Notes: generated by a model not told the origin, from the letters alone. A stretch of DNA of 8,158 nt from Candidatus Sifarchaeum subterraneum (GCA_016292335.1 JAECRX010000226.1:1-8158), one strand, 5' to 3'; counted from the first letter of the stretch, positions 1-6,354 are shown. Numbers and translations: made by a program.

Positions 1-1172
1 CGGAATTTTTAGGATTTGAAAGACCGAATGGATCGATTGGTGTACGCAATCACATCGCGATTATTTCATCCGTTATTTGTGCAAATGAGGTTTCAAACAG
101 AGTTGCAAACCAAGTTCAAGGAGTTCAGTCAATTACACATCCATTTGGCTGTGCACAAGCCGGGAAAGATCTCGAACAGATTGTTAGGACTTTAATAGGA
201 GTTGGAACAAACCCAAACGTAGCAGGAGTTATCGTTATTGGTCTTGGCTGTGAAACGATAGTTGCATCCGACCTAGCCGATAAAATCGCGGAATCAGGAA
301 ATTCACCAGTCGAATCTTTCACCATTCAAGATGTTGGAGGCACATCAAGAGCTATCGAAAAAGGAGTGAGAATTGCACAGAAAATGACCCAAGATGCATC
401 TAAACTGAAAAGAAAGTCATTTGACGTTAGTGAACTCATTTTAGGAACTGAATGTGGAGGTAGCGATTTCACATCAGGGCTGGCAGCCAATCCTGCTCTA
501 GGAGTTGCATCCGACATTTTAATTAAATCAGGAGGAACTGTATTTCTTACTGAAACAACGGAATTAATTGGAGCTGAACATATCCTTGCTAAAAGGGCAG
601 TCTCCAATGAAATTAGTAGAAGAATAGTAGAAACAATTAAGAATTATGAAAAAAACGCAATGGAAATGGGAGTTGACATAAGAGGGTCTAATCCCACACC
701 TGGCAATATTGCCGGTGGACTAACTACAATTGAGGAAAAATCATTAGGTGCGATTCACAAAACAGGTTCAAGTCCAATTATGGGTGTCCTAGAATATGCA
801 CAGAAGCCAGATAGGGATAAACACGGACTGTATTTTATGGACACTCCTGGATTTGATATAGAGAGTGTCACAGGACAACTCGCTGGAGGATCACAGATTG
901 TATGTTTTACCACCGGTAGAGGATCAACCACTGGATCTCCTATAGCGCCTGTTATAAAAATTGTGGGAAATCCACGAACATATGAGAAAATGAAAGAAAA
1001 TTTTGATATCAATGCAGGAACAATTATTGAAGGAAAAGAAACAATCGAAGAAGTAGGACAAAGAATATGGAATGAGATTTTAGAAGTGGCATCAGGAAAA
1101 TTTACAAAAACAGAAACATTTGGATTTCATGAATTCGCAATATGGCGTGCGCCTTTATCAGTTACGCTCTGA
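1..1172 (+). CDS. UxaA-family dehydratase/lyase, large catalytic subunit (5' partial)
   Basis: This is the catalytic large domain of the altronate/galactarate dehydratase family, which removes water (or sulfite in the sulfolactate lyase SuyB) from sugar-acid-like substrates in the cytoplasm. The frame is open from the window edge (first full codon at 3) and gives 389 residues. Family motifs appear in order: GFERPNGSIGVRNH at about 4-17, THPFGCAQ at 45-52, a GLGCE motif near 80, ECGGSD at 150-155, NPTPGN at 230-235, EEKSLG near 244-249 and TTGRGSTTG at 303-311. The cysteines in the FGC, GCE and ECGG motifs are the usual conserved ones. The RNH motif normally lies within about 20 residues of the start, so only a few codons are missing. 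The end (FHEFAIWR then a short tail) is typical. The SAF-domain partner follows 82 bases downstream. The substrate cannot be read from the sequence: altronate, galactarate and sulfolactate are all possible. Confidence 0.9.
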   Translation, partial: EFLGFERPNGSIGVRNHIAIISSVICANEVSNRVANQVQGVQSITHPFGCAQAGKDLEQIVRTLIGVGTNPNVAGVIVIGLGCETIVASDLADKIAESGNSPVESFTIQDVGGTSRAIEKGVRIAQKMTQDASKLKRKSFDVSELILGTECGGSDFTSGLAANPALGVASDILIKSGGTVFLTETTELIGAEHILAKRAVSNEISRRIVETIKNYEKNAMEMGVDIRGSNPTPGNIAGGLTTIEEKSLGAIHKTGSSPIMGVLEYAQKPDRDKHGLYFMDTPGFDIESVTGQLAGGSQIVCFTTGRGSTTGSPIAPVIKIVGNPRTYEKMKENFDINAGTIIEGKETIEEVGQRIWNEILEVASGKFTKTETFGFHEFAIWRAPLSVTL

Positions 1173-1254
1173 ATACATTTCGTTATGAAGATAAAAATGA
1201 ATTGATATGGTTTACCTTCTTACCACAATCGAATAGAGGGAAGGTGTTGAAAAA

Positions 1255-1554
1255 ATGAGTCGAAAAGCAGTTATCATGACAGAAAAAGATAATGTAGCAA
1301 CAGCTATAGCAGATATTGAAAGTGGAGAAGAAATTGATGTTGAAATTGGAAAACCCAAAAAAAAGGTAAAAGTAAAACAAGATATTGCTTTTGGCCATAA
1401 GTTTGCACTTAGTGACATCGCTAAGGAAAGCGATGTAATAAAATATGGTGAAATAATTGGAAAAGCAACTGCCGACATAGGGGGAGGAATGCACGTGCAT
1501 GTACACAATGTAGAAAGTCTGAGAGGACGAGGAGATCTAGTTGAGAAAGGATAA
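1255..1554 (+). CDS. UxaA-family dehydratase/lyase, small SAF-domain subunit
   Basis: This 99-residue protein is a stand-alone SAF domain, the small N-terminal module of altronate dehydratase or the SuyA-like subunit of sulfolactate sulfo-lyase. It should pair with the large subunit encoded just upstream to form the cytoplasmic enzyme. Visible family signatures are DNVATAIADIESGE (about 12-25), FGHKFALSDIA (about 46-56), VIKYGEIIGKATADI (about 62-76) and the metal/substrate-associated HVHVHNVES (about 82-90), ending in RGRGDL. The ATG at 1255 follows an AAGGTG Shine-Dalgarno at 1241-1246 with good spacing. Length and motifs are complete, with no sign of decay. In single-chain bacterial UxaA this module precedes the large domain, whereas here its gene comes second. 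Functional specificity is uncertain for the same reason as for the large subunit. Confidence 0.9.
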   Translation: MSRKAVIMTEKDNVATAIADIESGEEIDVEIGKPKKKVKVKQDIAFGHKFALSDIAKESDVIKYGEIIGKATADIGGGMHVHVHNVESLRGRGDLVEKG

Positions 1555-1654
1555 ATTGTAATCGAACCGTTTATGTAATGTAAGTATGTTCCTGGGTAAT
1601 TAACAAACGAAAATTCTCTGATAAAAAATAAGCAAGATTCAAAGATTAAGAATT

Positions 1655-1670
1655 GAAAAAAGAAAGAAAA
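1655..1670 (-). terminator. T-rich terminator after radA
   Basis: Read on the minus strand, an almost pure pyrimidine stretch (TTTTCTTTCTTTTTTC) begins 8 bases after the radA stop codon. Archaeal RNA polymerase commonly terminates at such U-rich tracts without a hairpin. The plus-strand lyase genes converge from the other side, and no comparable T run follows their stop at 1554. The rest of 1555-1677 shows no gene. Confidence 0.5.
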
Positions 1671-1677
1671 TAGAGAT

Positions 1678-2949
1678 CTAGTCTACGATTCCATCTTCAG
1701 TTATTTTAAAAACACCTTCACCTTCAGGAAGCATTGGTGAATCTAATATCCTCGCAATCCGCCTTTCGCCTTTGGATTTTCTAAGATATACGCGTGTTGT
1801 AGAAGCATGTGCTACCACGTTCCCTCCAACTGGCGTATTTGGGTCTCCAAAGAACATATCTGGACGAGCCATTACTTGATTGGTGACTACAACAGCTAGG
1901 TTATAGGCCTCAGCTATTTTCAGTAATTGATGTAAATGTTTATTCAGTTTTTGTTGTCGATTTGCAAGTGTTCCCCGCCCAATGTATTCGCTTCTGAAAT
2001 GACTTATGAGGCTATCGATTATTAATAGCTTAATATTGTTTTCAACAATTTTGTCAGATAGTTGATCTACAATCAGCATTTGATGATCGCTGTTGTATGC
2101 CCTTGCAACAATTATGTTTTCCAAGACTTTTTCTTTTTTATCGTCCAGGTTCCTACCGCGACACATCTGGATGATTCTTTCAGGACGAAATGTCCCTTCT
2201 GAGTCAAGATAAAGAGCAGAACCATTCAATCCGCCTTCGGATTCTGGCAATTGAACTATGATACACAGTTGATGTGCAATTTGTGTTTTACCCGTTCGGA
2301 ACTCACCTGCAAACTCAGTTATGCCAAGTGTTTCAATACCTCCACCGAGTAGTTCATCCAAGTTTTTTGAACCTGTAGAAATTCTTCCAATAGCTTGTCT
2401 TCGTTCTAAAACTTCTAATGCGGTTTCAAAACCGATATTTAATTGTTCTTGAGCACCCAGAACAATCTTCGATGCAGTCGACTCACCAATCTCACAGGCT
2501 GCGGCTATTTCTTTGGGTGACGCCACGGCTATTGCTTCAAGGGTGGCAAATCCGCCATCTCCCAATCGCTTTGCGATAGCAGGTCCAACACCAGGGAGAG
2601 AAGTAAGGCCGACATTAGACGATGTGTTTATCATTGAGGCCACATCATTATTTTCATCTACAACGGCTACATCATTATTTTTATCTGTAAAGGTAACCGT
2701 ATCGTTTGTATTTACATATTTTATCTCCTCATTTTGTTCTTCCGTCGTCTCTACATTCATTTCTTTTTTTCTCAGTTCTTCTTTGGCACCTTCAATAATT
2801 TCAATTGCTAAGTTCTCCTTAATTTCGCACTTCGTGGCTAACTCTTGAGGAGATGTACTGGCTATAGCTTCAAAAGTATTTAAACCAGCTTTTTCTAACC
2901 GTTCGACGGTGGCTTTTCCAACTTTTGGCAATTTTATAAGATCTTCCAA
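1678..2949 (-). CDS. radA: RadA recombinase with tandem N-terminal HhH domains
   Basis: RadA is the archaeal RecA/Rad51 family ATPase that forms filaments on single-stranded DNA and drives homologous pairing and strand exchange. The chosen TTG start at 2949 lies 7 bases after a GGAGGT site and gives 423 residues; an upstream in-frame TTG at 2964 overlaps that site and is unlikely. Domains: first HhH at about 7-59 (LPKVGKATVERL onward), an acidic low-complexity linker at about 60-117, second HhH at about 118-170 (LPGVGPAIAKRL onward), polymerisation motif FETA at 174-177, Walker A GEFRTGKTQ at 215-223, Walker B LLIIDS at 308-313, loop L1 near SEYIGRG and loop L2 from NQVMARPD at about 357. The ATPase core looks intact. 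Ordinary archaeal RadA is about 320-350 residues with one HhH, so about 80-100 residues are extra. The two HhH units match at about 27 of 53 positions by my hand alignment. Convergent with the lyase genes and divergent from guaB. Confidence 0.95.
   Translation of the reverse strand: MEDLIKLPKVGKATVERLEKAGLNTFEAIASTSPQELATKCEIKENLAIEIIEGAKEELRKKEMNVETTEEQNEEIKYVNTNDTVTFTDKNNDVAVVDENNDVASMINTSSNVGLTSLPGVGPAIAKRLGDGGFATLEAIAVASPKEIAAACEIGESTASKIVLGAQEQLNIGFETALEVLERRQAIGRISTGSKNLDELLGGGIETLGITEFAGEFRTGKTQIAHQLCIIVQLPESEGGLNGSALYLDSEGTFRPERIIQMCRGRNLDDKKEKVLENIIVARAYNSDHQMLIVDQLSDKIVENNIKLLIIDSLISHFRSEYIGRGTLANRQQKLNKHLHQLLKIAEAYNLAVVVTNQVMARPDMFFGDPNTPVGGNVVAHASTTRVYLRKSKGERRIARILDSPMLPEGEGVFKITEDGIVD
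2638..2691 (-). repeat. Tandem 27-base repeat in the radA linker
   Basis: Two adjoining 27-base units (2638-2664 and 2665-2691) agree at 22 positions by eye. They encode two nine-residue units, FTDKNNDVA and VVDENNDVA, in the linker between the two HhH domains. The repeat keeps the reading frame, so slippage here would change linker length without breaking the protein. Confidence 0.75.
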
Positions 2950-2956
2950 AAAAAAG

Positions 2957-2962
2957 ACCTCC
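2957..2962 (-). promoter_or_regulatory. Shine-Dalgarno site deciding the radA start
   Basis: GGAGGT on the minus strand is followed by seven bases (C and six T) and then TTG at 2949. This is near-ideal spacing. The alternative in-frame TTG at 2964 overlaps the site itself, so the downstream TTG is preferred and the protein begins MEDLIKLPKV. Confidence 0.8.
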
Positions 2963-3003
2963 AAGAAAATTTTAATTCTTTCAGACTCATCACAATATTA
3001 GTG

Positions 3004-3010
3004 AATTTAA
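3004..3010 (-). promoter_or_regulatory. Possible radA TATA box
   Basis: Minus-strand TTAAATT sits 55 bases upstream of the TTG start, which would place transcription initiation near 2980 and leave a leader of about 30 bases. The match to the archaeal box A consensus is weak. Its position next to the paired palindromes at 3013-3043 is the main support. Confidence 0.3.
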
Positions 3011-3012
3011 TC

Positions 3013-3043
3013 GAACATTACTGTTCATTACTTTGAAAGTAAT
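3013..3043. promoter_or_regulatory. Two abutting palindromes, candidate operator of radA
   Basis: GAACA-TTAC-TGTTC (3013-3026) is a 5-4-5 dyad. It is followed without a gap by ATTACTTTGAAAGTAAT (3027-3043), a perfect 8-1-8 palindrome. The heptamer CATTACT also repeats at 3016-3022 and 3026-3032. The cluster lies just upstream of the possible radA TATA box, where an archaeal activator or repressor dimer would bind. The function as an operator is inferred. Confidence 0.45.
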
Positions 3044-3050
3044 AAAAAAA

Positions 3051-3155
3051 TCAAGAGGGGGGGTAGAGTGAAAGTAAAACAAAAATTCTTTTTTGTCATA
3101 TATCTTGCAAACTAAGTGAAAAGTGAGACTCTCCCGATCCCCTACCCCTCGATTG
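3051..3155. ncRNA. Candidate structured RNA or GC-rich folded element
   Basis: A run of seven G (3057-3063) and a C-rich segment (3129-3150) stand out in otherwise AT-rich DNA and are complementary. Positions 3061-3069 can pair with 3128-3135 (UAGAGU-type arm plus GGG/CCC, one bulged U at 3064). GAGGGG at 3055-3060 can pair with CCCCUC at 3145-3150, and UCAA at 3051-3054 matches UUGA at 3153-3156. Within the 58-base loop, ACAAAAA (3079-3085) and TTTTTGT (3090-3096) form a perfect 7-bp hairpin with a 4-base loop. GC-rich islands in AT-rich archaeal genomes often mark structured RNAs. I cannot match it to a named family, and the strand is undetermined. A regulatory DNA or leader element is an equal alternative. 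Confidence 0.35.
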
Positions 3156-3225
3156 AACTATTTACTCGGAAGTACTGATAAAATTAAAAAACAATAACAC
3201 CAGTTTTTTGACATAAAAGTGAAAA

Positions 3226-3233
3226 TTTTATTA
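3226..3233 (+). promoter_or_regulatory. Probable guaB promoter (TATA-like box)
   Basis: TTTTATTA preceded by the purine-rich GTGAAAA (a BRE-like context) lies about 52 bases before the guaB ATG. Transcription would start near 3255, leaving a leader of about 30 bases that contains the weak Shine-Dalgarno AAGGATG at 3269-3274. The region is very AT-rich, so other boxes are possible. Confidence 0.35.
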
Positions 3234-3284
3234 AGTCTGATTATCAATATTATCATTAAAATAGAAAAAGGATGAAATTTTAAG

Positions 3285-4745
3285 ATGGGATTTAAAGAAA
3301 AGCTTAGAGATGCGGAAAAGGTATTAACATTCAATGATGTGATTCTTTTACCTGGTTTCACAACCGTTGAACCTGATGAGCCTGATGTAAGTACAAGAGT
3401 AACTAGACGTCGCTTTTTGAATATTCCTTTTTTATCTTCGCCAATGGACACAGTAACTGAAGCCGAATTAGCTATTGCATTAGCTAGAACCGGAGGGCTG
3501 GGAGTAATCCACCGAAATTGCAGTATAGAGGAACAAGTTGCAATGTTAAGAGCTGTAAAACGTGCCGAAGCCTTCATTATTTACGATGTAATAACTATAA
3601 CGCCTGATCAAACAGTAAAGGAAGCTATTGAATTAATGGAAAGACACAACATTCACGGACTTCCAGTCGTTGATAAAAATGAGAAATTAGTGGGAATAAT
3701 AACTGGTCGGGATGTGCGATTTGCGGAACATTCATTAAAGGTATCAGATGTGATGAGTAAAGACGTCCAAACCGCTGATGAAGATATAACTATTGAAAAA
3801 GCGAAAGAAATACTTCATGCCCATAGAATAGAAAAGCTACCAATTGTTAATGAAAAGGGTCACATTATTGGCTTAATAACTATGAAAGACTTAATGTTAC
3901 GCGGTAAGTATCCAAATGCCGCTCGCGATGAAGAAGGGAGAATACTTTGTGCAGCTGCTATCTCACCTTTTGATGAAAAGAGAGTTGAAGAATTAGAAAA
4001 AGCAAATGTAGATATAATCGTAATAGACGTCGCTCACGTTCACAATGCTAATTGTTTCAAAGCCATTAAATCTATACTCAAAAATACAAACATGGAAATT
4101 GTAATAGGTAATTTGGGAACATACGAAGGTGCTGTCGACGCATTAACACAATTGGATGGAATTGCAGGACTAAGAGTGGGAATTGGATCAGGATCAATTT
4201 GTACTACAAGTGTTGTTACAAGAGCTGGAAGTCCCACACTCTATGCAACTCTATCAGCTGCAGATGCTTGCCTCGAATTAGGTGTCAAAGATGTGCCAAT
4301 AATTGCAGATGGAGGAATAAGAAACCCTGGGGACATAGCTGTAGCTATCGCAGCCGGTGCATCTTGTGTAATGATGGGAAATATTTTTGCAGGGACAAGA
4401 GAAAGCCCAGGACATTTAATTACTCTTGAAGGTAGATACTATAAAGAATACAGGGGAATGGCATCCCATGCAGCAAAGAGGAAATTATATGCTATGGATA
4501 GGTATCCTGCAAAAGCAATTGCTGAGGGAGTTGAAGGATATGTACCCTACAGGGGAACAGTTGAAGATGTCGTGACAGAATTCGTGTCTGGACTTAAAGC
4601 AACTATGGGCTATGTGGGAGCACGTAATATAAAAGAAATATGGGAAAAAGGGAAATTCGGAGTACTCACCCAAGCAGGTATTAGAGAAACTCGACCCCAT
4701 GATATTTTTATGCCAACAAGGCGTTTTGGAGATAATGAAATTTAA
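3285..4745 (+). CDS. guaB: Inosine-5'-monophosphate dehydrogenase
   Basis: IMPDH oxidises IMP to XMP with NAD, the committed step of guanine nucleotide synthesis in the cytoplasm. The 486-residue protein has the normal family length and layout: first part of the barrel (about 1-98, with TFNDVILLPG at 15-24 and SSPMDTVTE at 51-59), two CBS domains at about 102-146 and 156-204, then the rest of the barrel. The catalytic Cys306 is in GSGSICTT (301-308). Phosphate-binding DGGIRNPGDI (342-351) and GNIFAG (365-370), the flap Arg406-Tyr407 dyad and EGVEGYVPYRG (414-424) are present. Oddities: the usual AHGHS motif reads AHVHN (250-254), the usual GPGS reads GSGS, and the flap start, usually GMGSLGAM, reads GMASHAAK. 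The CBS pair and the Arg-Tyr dyad argue for IMPDH over GMP reductase. It is a single-gene unit, divergent from radA. Confidence 0.93.
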   Translation: MGFKEKLRDAEKVLTFNDVILLPGFTTVEPDEPDVSTRVTRRRFLNIPFLSSPMDTVTEAELAIALARTGGLGVIHRNCSIEEQVAMLRAVKRAEAFIIYDVITITPDQTVKEAIELMERHNIHGLPVVDKNEKLVGIITGRDVRFAEHSLKVSDVMSKDVQTADEDITIEKAKEILHAHRIEKLPIVNEKGHIIGLITMKDLMLRGKYPNAARDEEGRILCAAAISPFDEKRVEELEKANVDIIVIDVAHVHNANCFKAIKSILKNTNMEIVIGNLGTYEGAVDALTQLDGIAGLRVGIGSGSICTTSVVTRAGSPTLYATLSAADACLELGVKDVPIIADGGIRNPGDIAVAIAAGASCVMMGNIFAGTRESPGHLITLEGRYYKEYRGMASHAAKRKLYAMDRYPAKAIAEGVEGYVPYRGTVEDVVTEFVSGLKATMGYVGARNIKEIWEKGKFGVLTQAGIRETRPHDIFMPTRRFGDNEI

Positions 4746-4824
4746 AAATAACAAAGTATCGGAAATCATAAATTACTCCAAAAAATCGCTATGTAAGTAA
4801 GCACCAATCATCAATTTTTCAAGT
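4746..4824. terminator. Convergent terminator region between guaB and the tldD operon
   Basis: This 79-base gap separates two converging transcription units. A T5 run at 4815-4819 could end plus-strand guaB transcripts. A T6 run on the minus strand (A run at 4780-4785) could end the tldD-pmbA transcript. No hairpin of note is seen. Short T runs are common in AT-rich DNA, so the assignment is tentative. Confidence 0.3.
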
Positions 4825-5010
4825 CTAGCTTTGTTTGCTGTTAAATAGTCGTTCAAATATTATGATTCCAACTGAAACGGCAAGAATATCTAGTAATGCT
4901 GCACCCATTGAAAGTAGTAGTATTGACTCAAAAAATAATTTTTCTTGGGTAGCTCTAATTAGACATTTGAGAGTTTCATTTATCTCAATTATTTCACCTT
5001 CAGGAAACAT
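4825..5010 (-). CDS. Small single-pass membrane protein overlapping pmbA
   Basis: This is a 61-residue protein of unrecognised family. It starts at ATG 5010 inside the last codons of pmbA, in a different frame, and overlaps pmbA by 11 bases (ATG...TGA), the pattern of translational coupling. Residues 1-25 are polar, with an acidic start (MFPEGEIIEINE). Residues about 27-52 form one hydrophobic segment (ILLLSMGAALLDILAVSVG then III) long enough to span a membrane. The tail ERLFNSKQS is short, polar and basic. No Shine-Dalgarno site precedes the ATG; a GAAGGTGA sits just inside the frame at 4994-5001, so a rare start further in (ATT near 4990) is conceivable. As third gene after tldD-pmbA it might anchor, regulate or be a substrate of the protease, but that is inference. 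It could also be a chance open frame. Confidence 0.55.
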   Translation of the reverse strand: MFPEGEIIEINETLKCLIRATQEKLFFESILLLSMGAALLDILAVSVGIIIFERLFNSKQS

Positions 5011-6349
5011 ACAGTTTGACTTTTATCCAAGGAAGAACTGCAGATCCTGTGTTTTTTGTTTCCTTGCTTATTTCGATGACATTTTTAAGAAGTTCTATGG
5101 CGTTTCCTTTCAGTCCCCAAGTACCACTTTCAACCATTGCTGTATATTTTCCATTCTCTATCACCCTTCCTGCAAAAACAGTATTGCTGAAATCCCCTGT
5201 AGTTTTATTTGCTGTGTGTAATCCCAATAAGGATTTAACTTCAACACCTAGTTTGATACCATTAATAATCTCCTCAAGAGATTTTTCACCAGGTTCCATA
5301 ATCAAATTTCTGAGACCACATCTCACTGGTGATTCATGTTCATCTTCAATTAGGATAGGTCGTCTCTTTCCGTTACCTGTCGATATAACTGAATCTTTAG
5401 TTGCTGTAATTCTATCATATAGAAAAGTCTTCAAAACTCCTTTCTCAATTACTACATTTCTCCTTGAAAGAGTTCCTTCGTCATCTGTTGGTGATGTTTC
5501 AATCAGATTATCAACTGTTCCGTCATCGATAAGGGTAACCCTCTTTCCTGCAACTTCTTCTCCAAGACTATATCTTGATAATCCTACTTGTTTTGCGCTT
5601 GCATATATCTGTTCAGAAATTAACGTTCTTAAGATGGATTCCAGACATATTGGATGTAGAAGAACATCTATTTCTTTACCTTTGGCGCCCACCTGATCGG
5701 GGCTTTGTTCATCTACTAATAAGTTATTATAGACTTCTACCCCAATATTTTTAGCCACTTCCAAATCCAATAAAGATCTACTTGAATAAAATTCAAAATC
5801 CTTAGAGTTCACTACTACTCCATAGGAGAAAAGTGTTCTTTTGTTAATAACTGGAGCCTTACTGTGCTTCGTATGTATTAACCTTTCCTCACATTGCAAA
5901 GCAACAGATCCTTCAAGGCTTTCTAATTTTTCTTTGTCCTTATCAGCTTCATATGTTCTATTAATAATTACTTGCGTTAAGTCTTTTACTCTCTTTGGAT
6001 CTTCCAGCAGATCCATGATTTTTTCATCATAGATTTTCAATTCAGGAATCCTTTCAGATAAGACTGTAAAAGCACGTATTGGCGTAGGTTTTAAGTCCCT
6101 CACTGAGTTTTGAAATCCAATCCTCAAGTCGTCTTCGTCCATCTCTGTTATGGATAAGTACCCAATCATTCCATCTTTCAGGATCCTTATTCCAATATTT
6201 AATATATTGTCGGAGATTTCAGGGGTGATTTCTTTATTTATAATTCGATATTGAAAAGATTGGGTTCTTGTCATCAATACTTCACAATCATCTAGACCGA
6301 ATTCATCAGCGATTTCCAAAATTTTATAAGCAAAGCCAACCATTTCCAT
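5000..6349 (-). CDS. pmbA: PmbA/TldE-family subunit of the TldD/E protease
   Basis: PmbA (TldE) is the partner of TldD in a cytoplasmic heterodimeric metallopeptidase. In bacteria the pair matures microcin B17 and degrades unfolded peptides such as the CcdA antitoxin. The ATG at 6349 gives 449 residues and sits 5 bases after GAGGTGA, while the GTG at 6358 lies inside that ribosome site. No HExxxH motif is present, as expected for the non-catalytic partner. Family signatures in the C-terminal half include SPTDDEGTLSRRNVVIEKGV, LYDRITA, STGNGKRR, LGLHTANKTTGDFS and a terminal GNAIELLKNVIEIS. The gene begins only 13 bases after the tldD stop, and its own stop overlaps the start of a small membrane protein gene, so all three are probably one operon. 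The natural substrate in this organism is unknown. Confidence 0.9.
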   Translation of the reverse strand: MEMVGFAYKILEIADEFGLDDCEVLMTRTQSFQYRIINKEITPEISDNILNIGIRILKDGMIGYLSITEMDEDDLRIGFQNSVRDLKPTPIRAFTVLSERIPELKIYDEKIMDLLEDPKRVKDLTQVIINRTYEADKDKEKLESLEGSVALQCEERLIHTKHSKAPVINKRTLFSYGVVVNSKDFEFYSSRSLLDLEVAKNIGVEVYNNLLVDEQSPDQVGAKGKEIDVLLHPICLESILRTLISEQIYASAKQVGLSRYSLGEEVAGKRVTLIDDGTVDNLIETSPTDDEGTLSRRNVVIEKGVLKTFLYDRITATKDSVISTGNGKRRPILIEDEHESPVRCGLRNLIMEPGEKSLEEIINGIKLGVEVKSLLGLHTANKTTGDFSNTVFAGRVIENGKYTAMVESGTWGLKGNAIELLKNVIEISKETKNTGSAVLPWIKVKLYVS

Positions 6350-6354
6350 CCGAT

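Larger units (their letters stand above)
2950..3284. other. Divergent intergenic region between radA and guaB
   Basis: These 335 bases carry no convincing gene on either strand. They hold the radA ribosome site, a likely radA promoter with two adjoining palindromes (3013-3043), a GC-rich long-range inverted repeat (3051-3155) and a likely guaB promoter and leader (3221-3284). The heptamer AGTGAAA occurs three times on the plus strand, at 3067, 3115 and 3218. Confidence 0.7.

Noticed and set aside
366..1172. ATG at 366 as the start of the large lyase subunit
   Set aside because: The same frame is open to the window edge and encodes conserved family motifs (GxRNH, HPFGC, GLGCE) before this ATG, so 366 is an internal methionine or isoleucine-context codon and not the start.
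1183..1508. Minus-strand open frames opposite the SAF-domain gene
   Set aside because: They are antisense to a clear family gene, have odd composition rich in Phe, Ser and Ile, and lack a ribosome site.
3055..3150. tRNA with a long variable arm or intron
   Set aside because: GAGGGG/CCCCTC resembles an acceptor stem, but no T-loop (TTCRA), D-arm or anticodon arm can be placed on either strand.
3237..3254. Imperfect dyad TGATTATCAATATTATCA in the guaB leader
   Set aside because: It has a central T-T mismatch and consists almost only of A and T, so it is expected by chance in this composition.
3158..3577. Minus-strand open frame of 139 codons across the guaB leader and start
   Set aside because: Most of it is antisense to the conserved IMPDH N-terminus, and the rest lies in AT-rich leader DNA; the translation has no recognisable domain.
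5016..5696. Plus-strand open frame of 226 codons opposite pmbA
   Set aside because: It is antisense to conserved PmbA motifs and its translation is Ser/Pro/Phe-rich without a domain, typical of a shadow frame.
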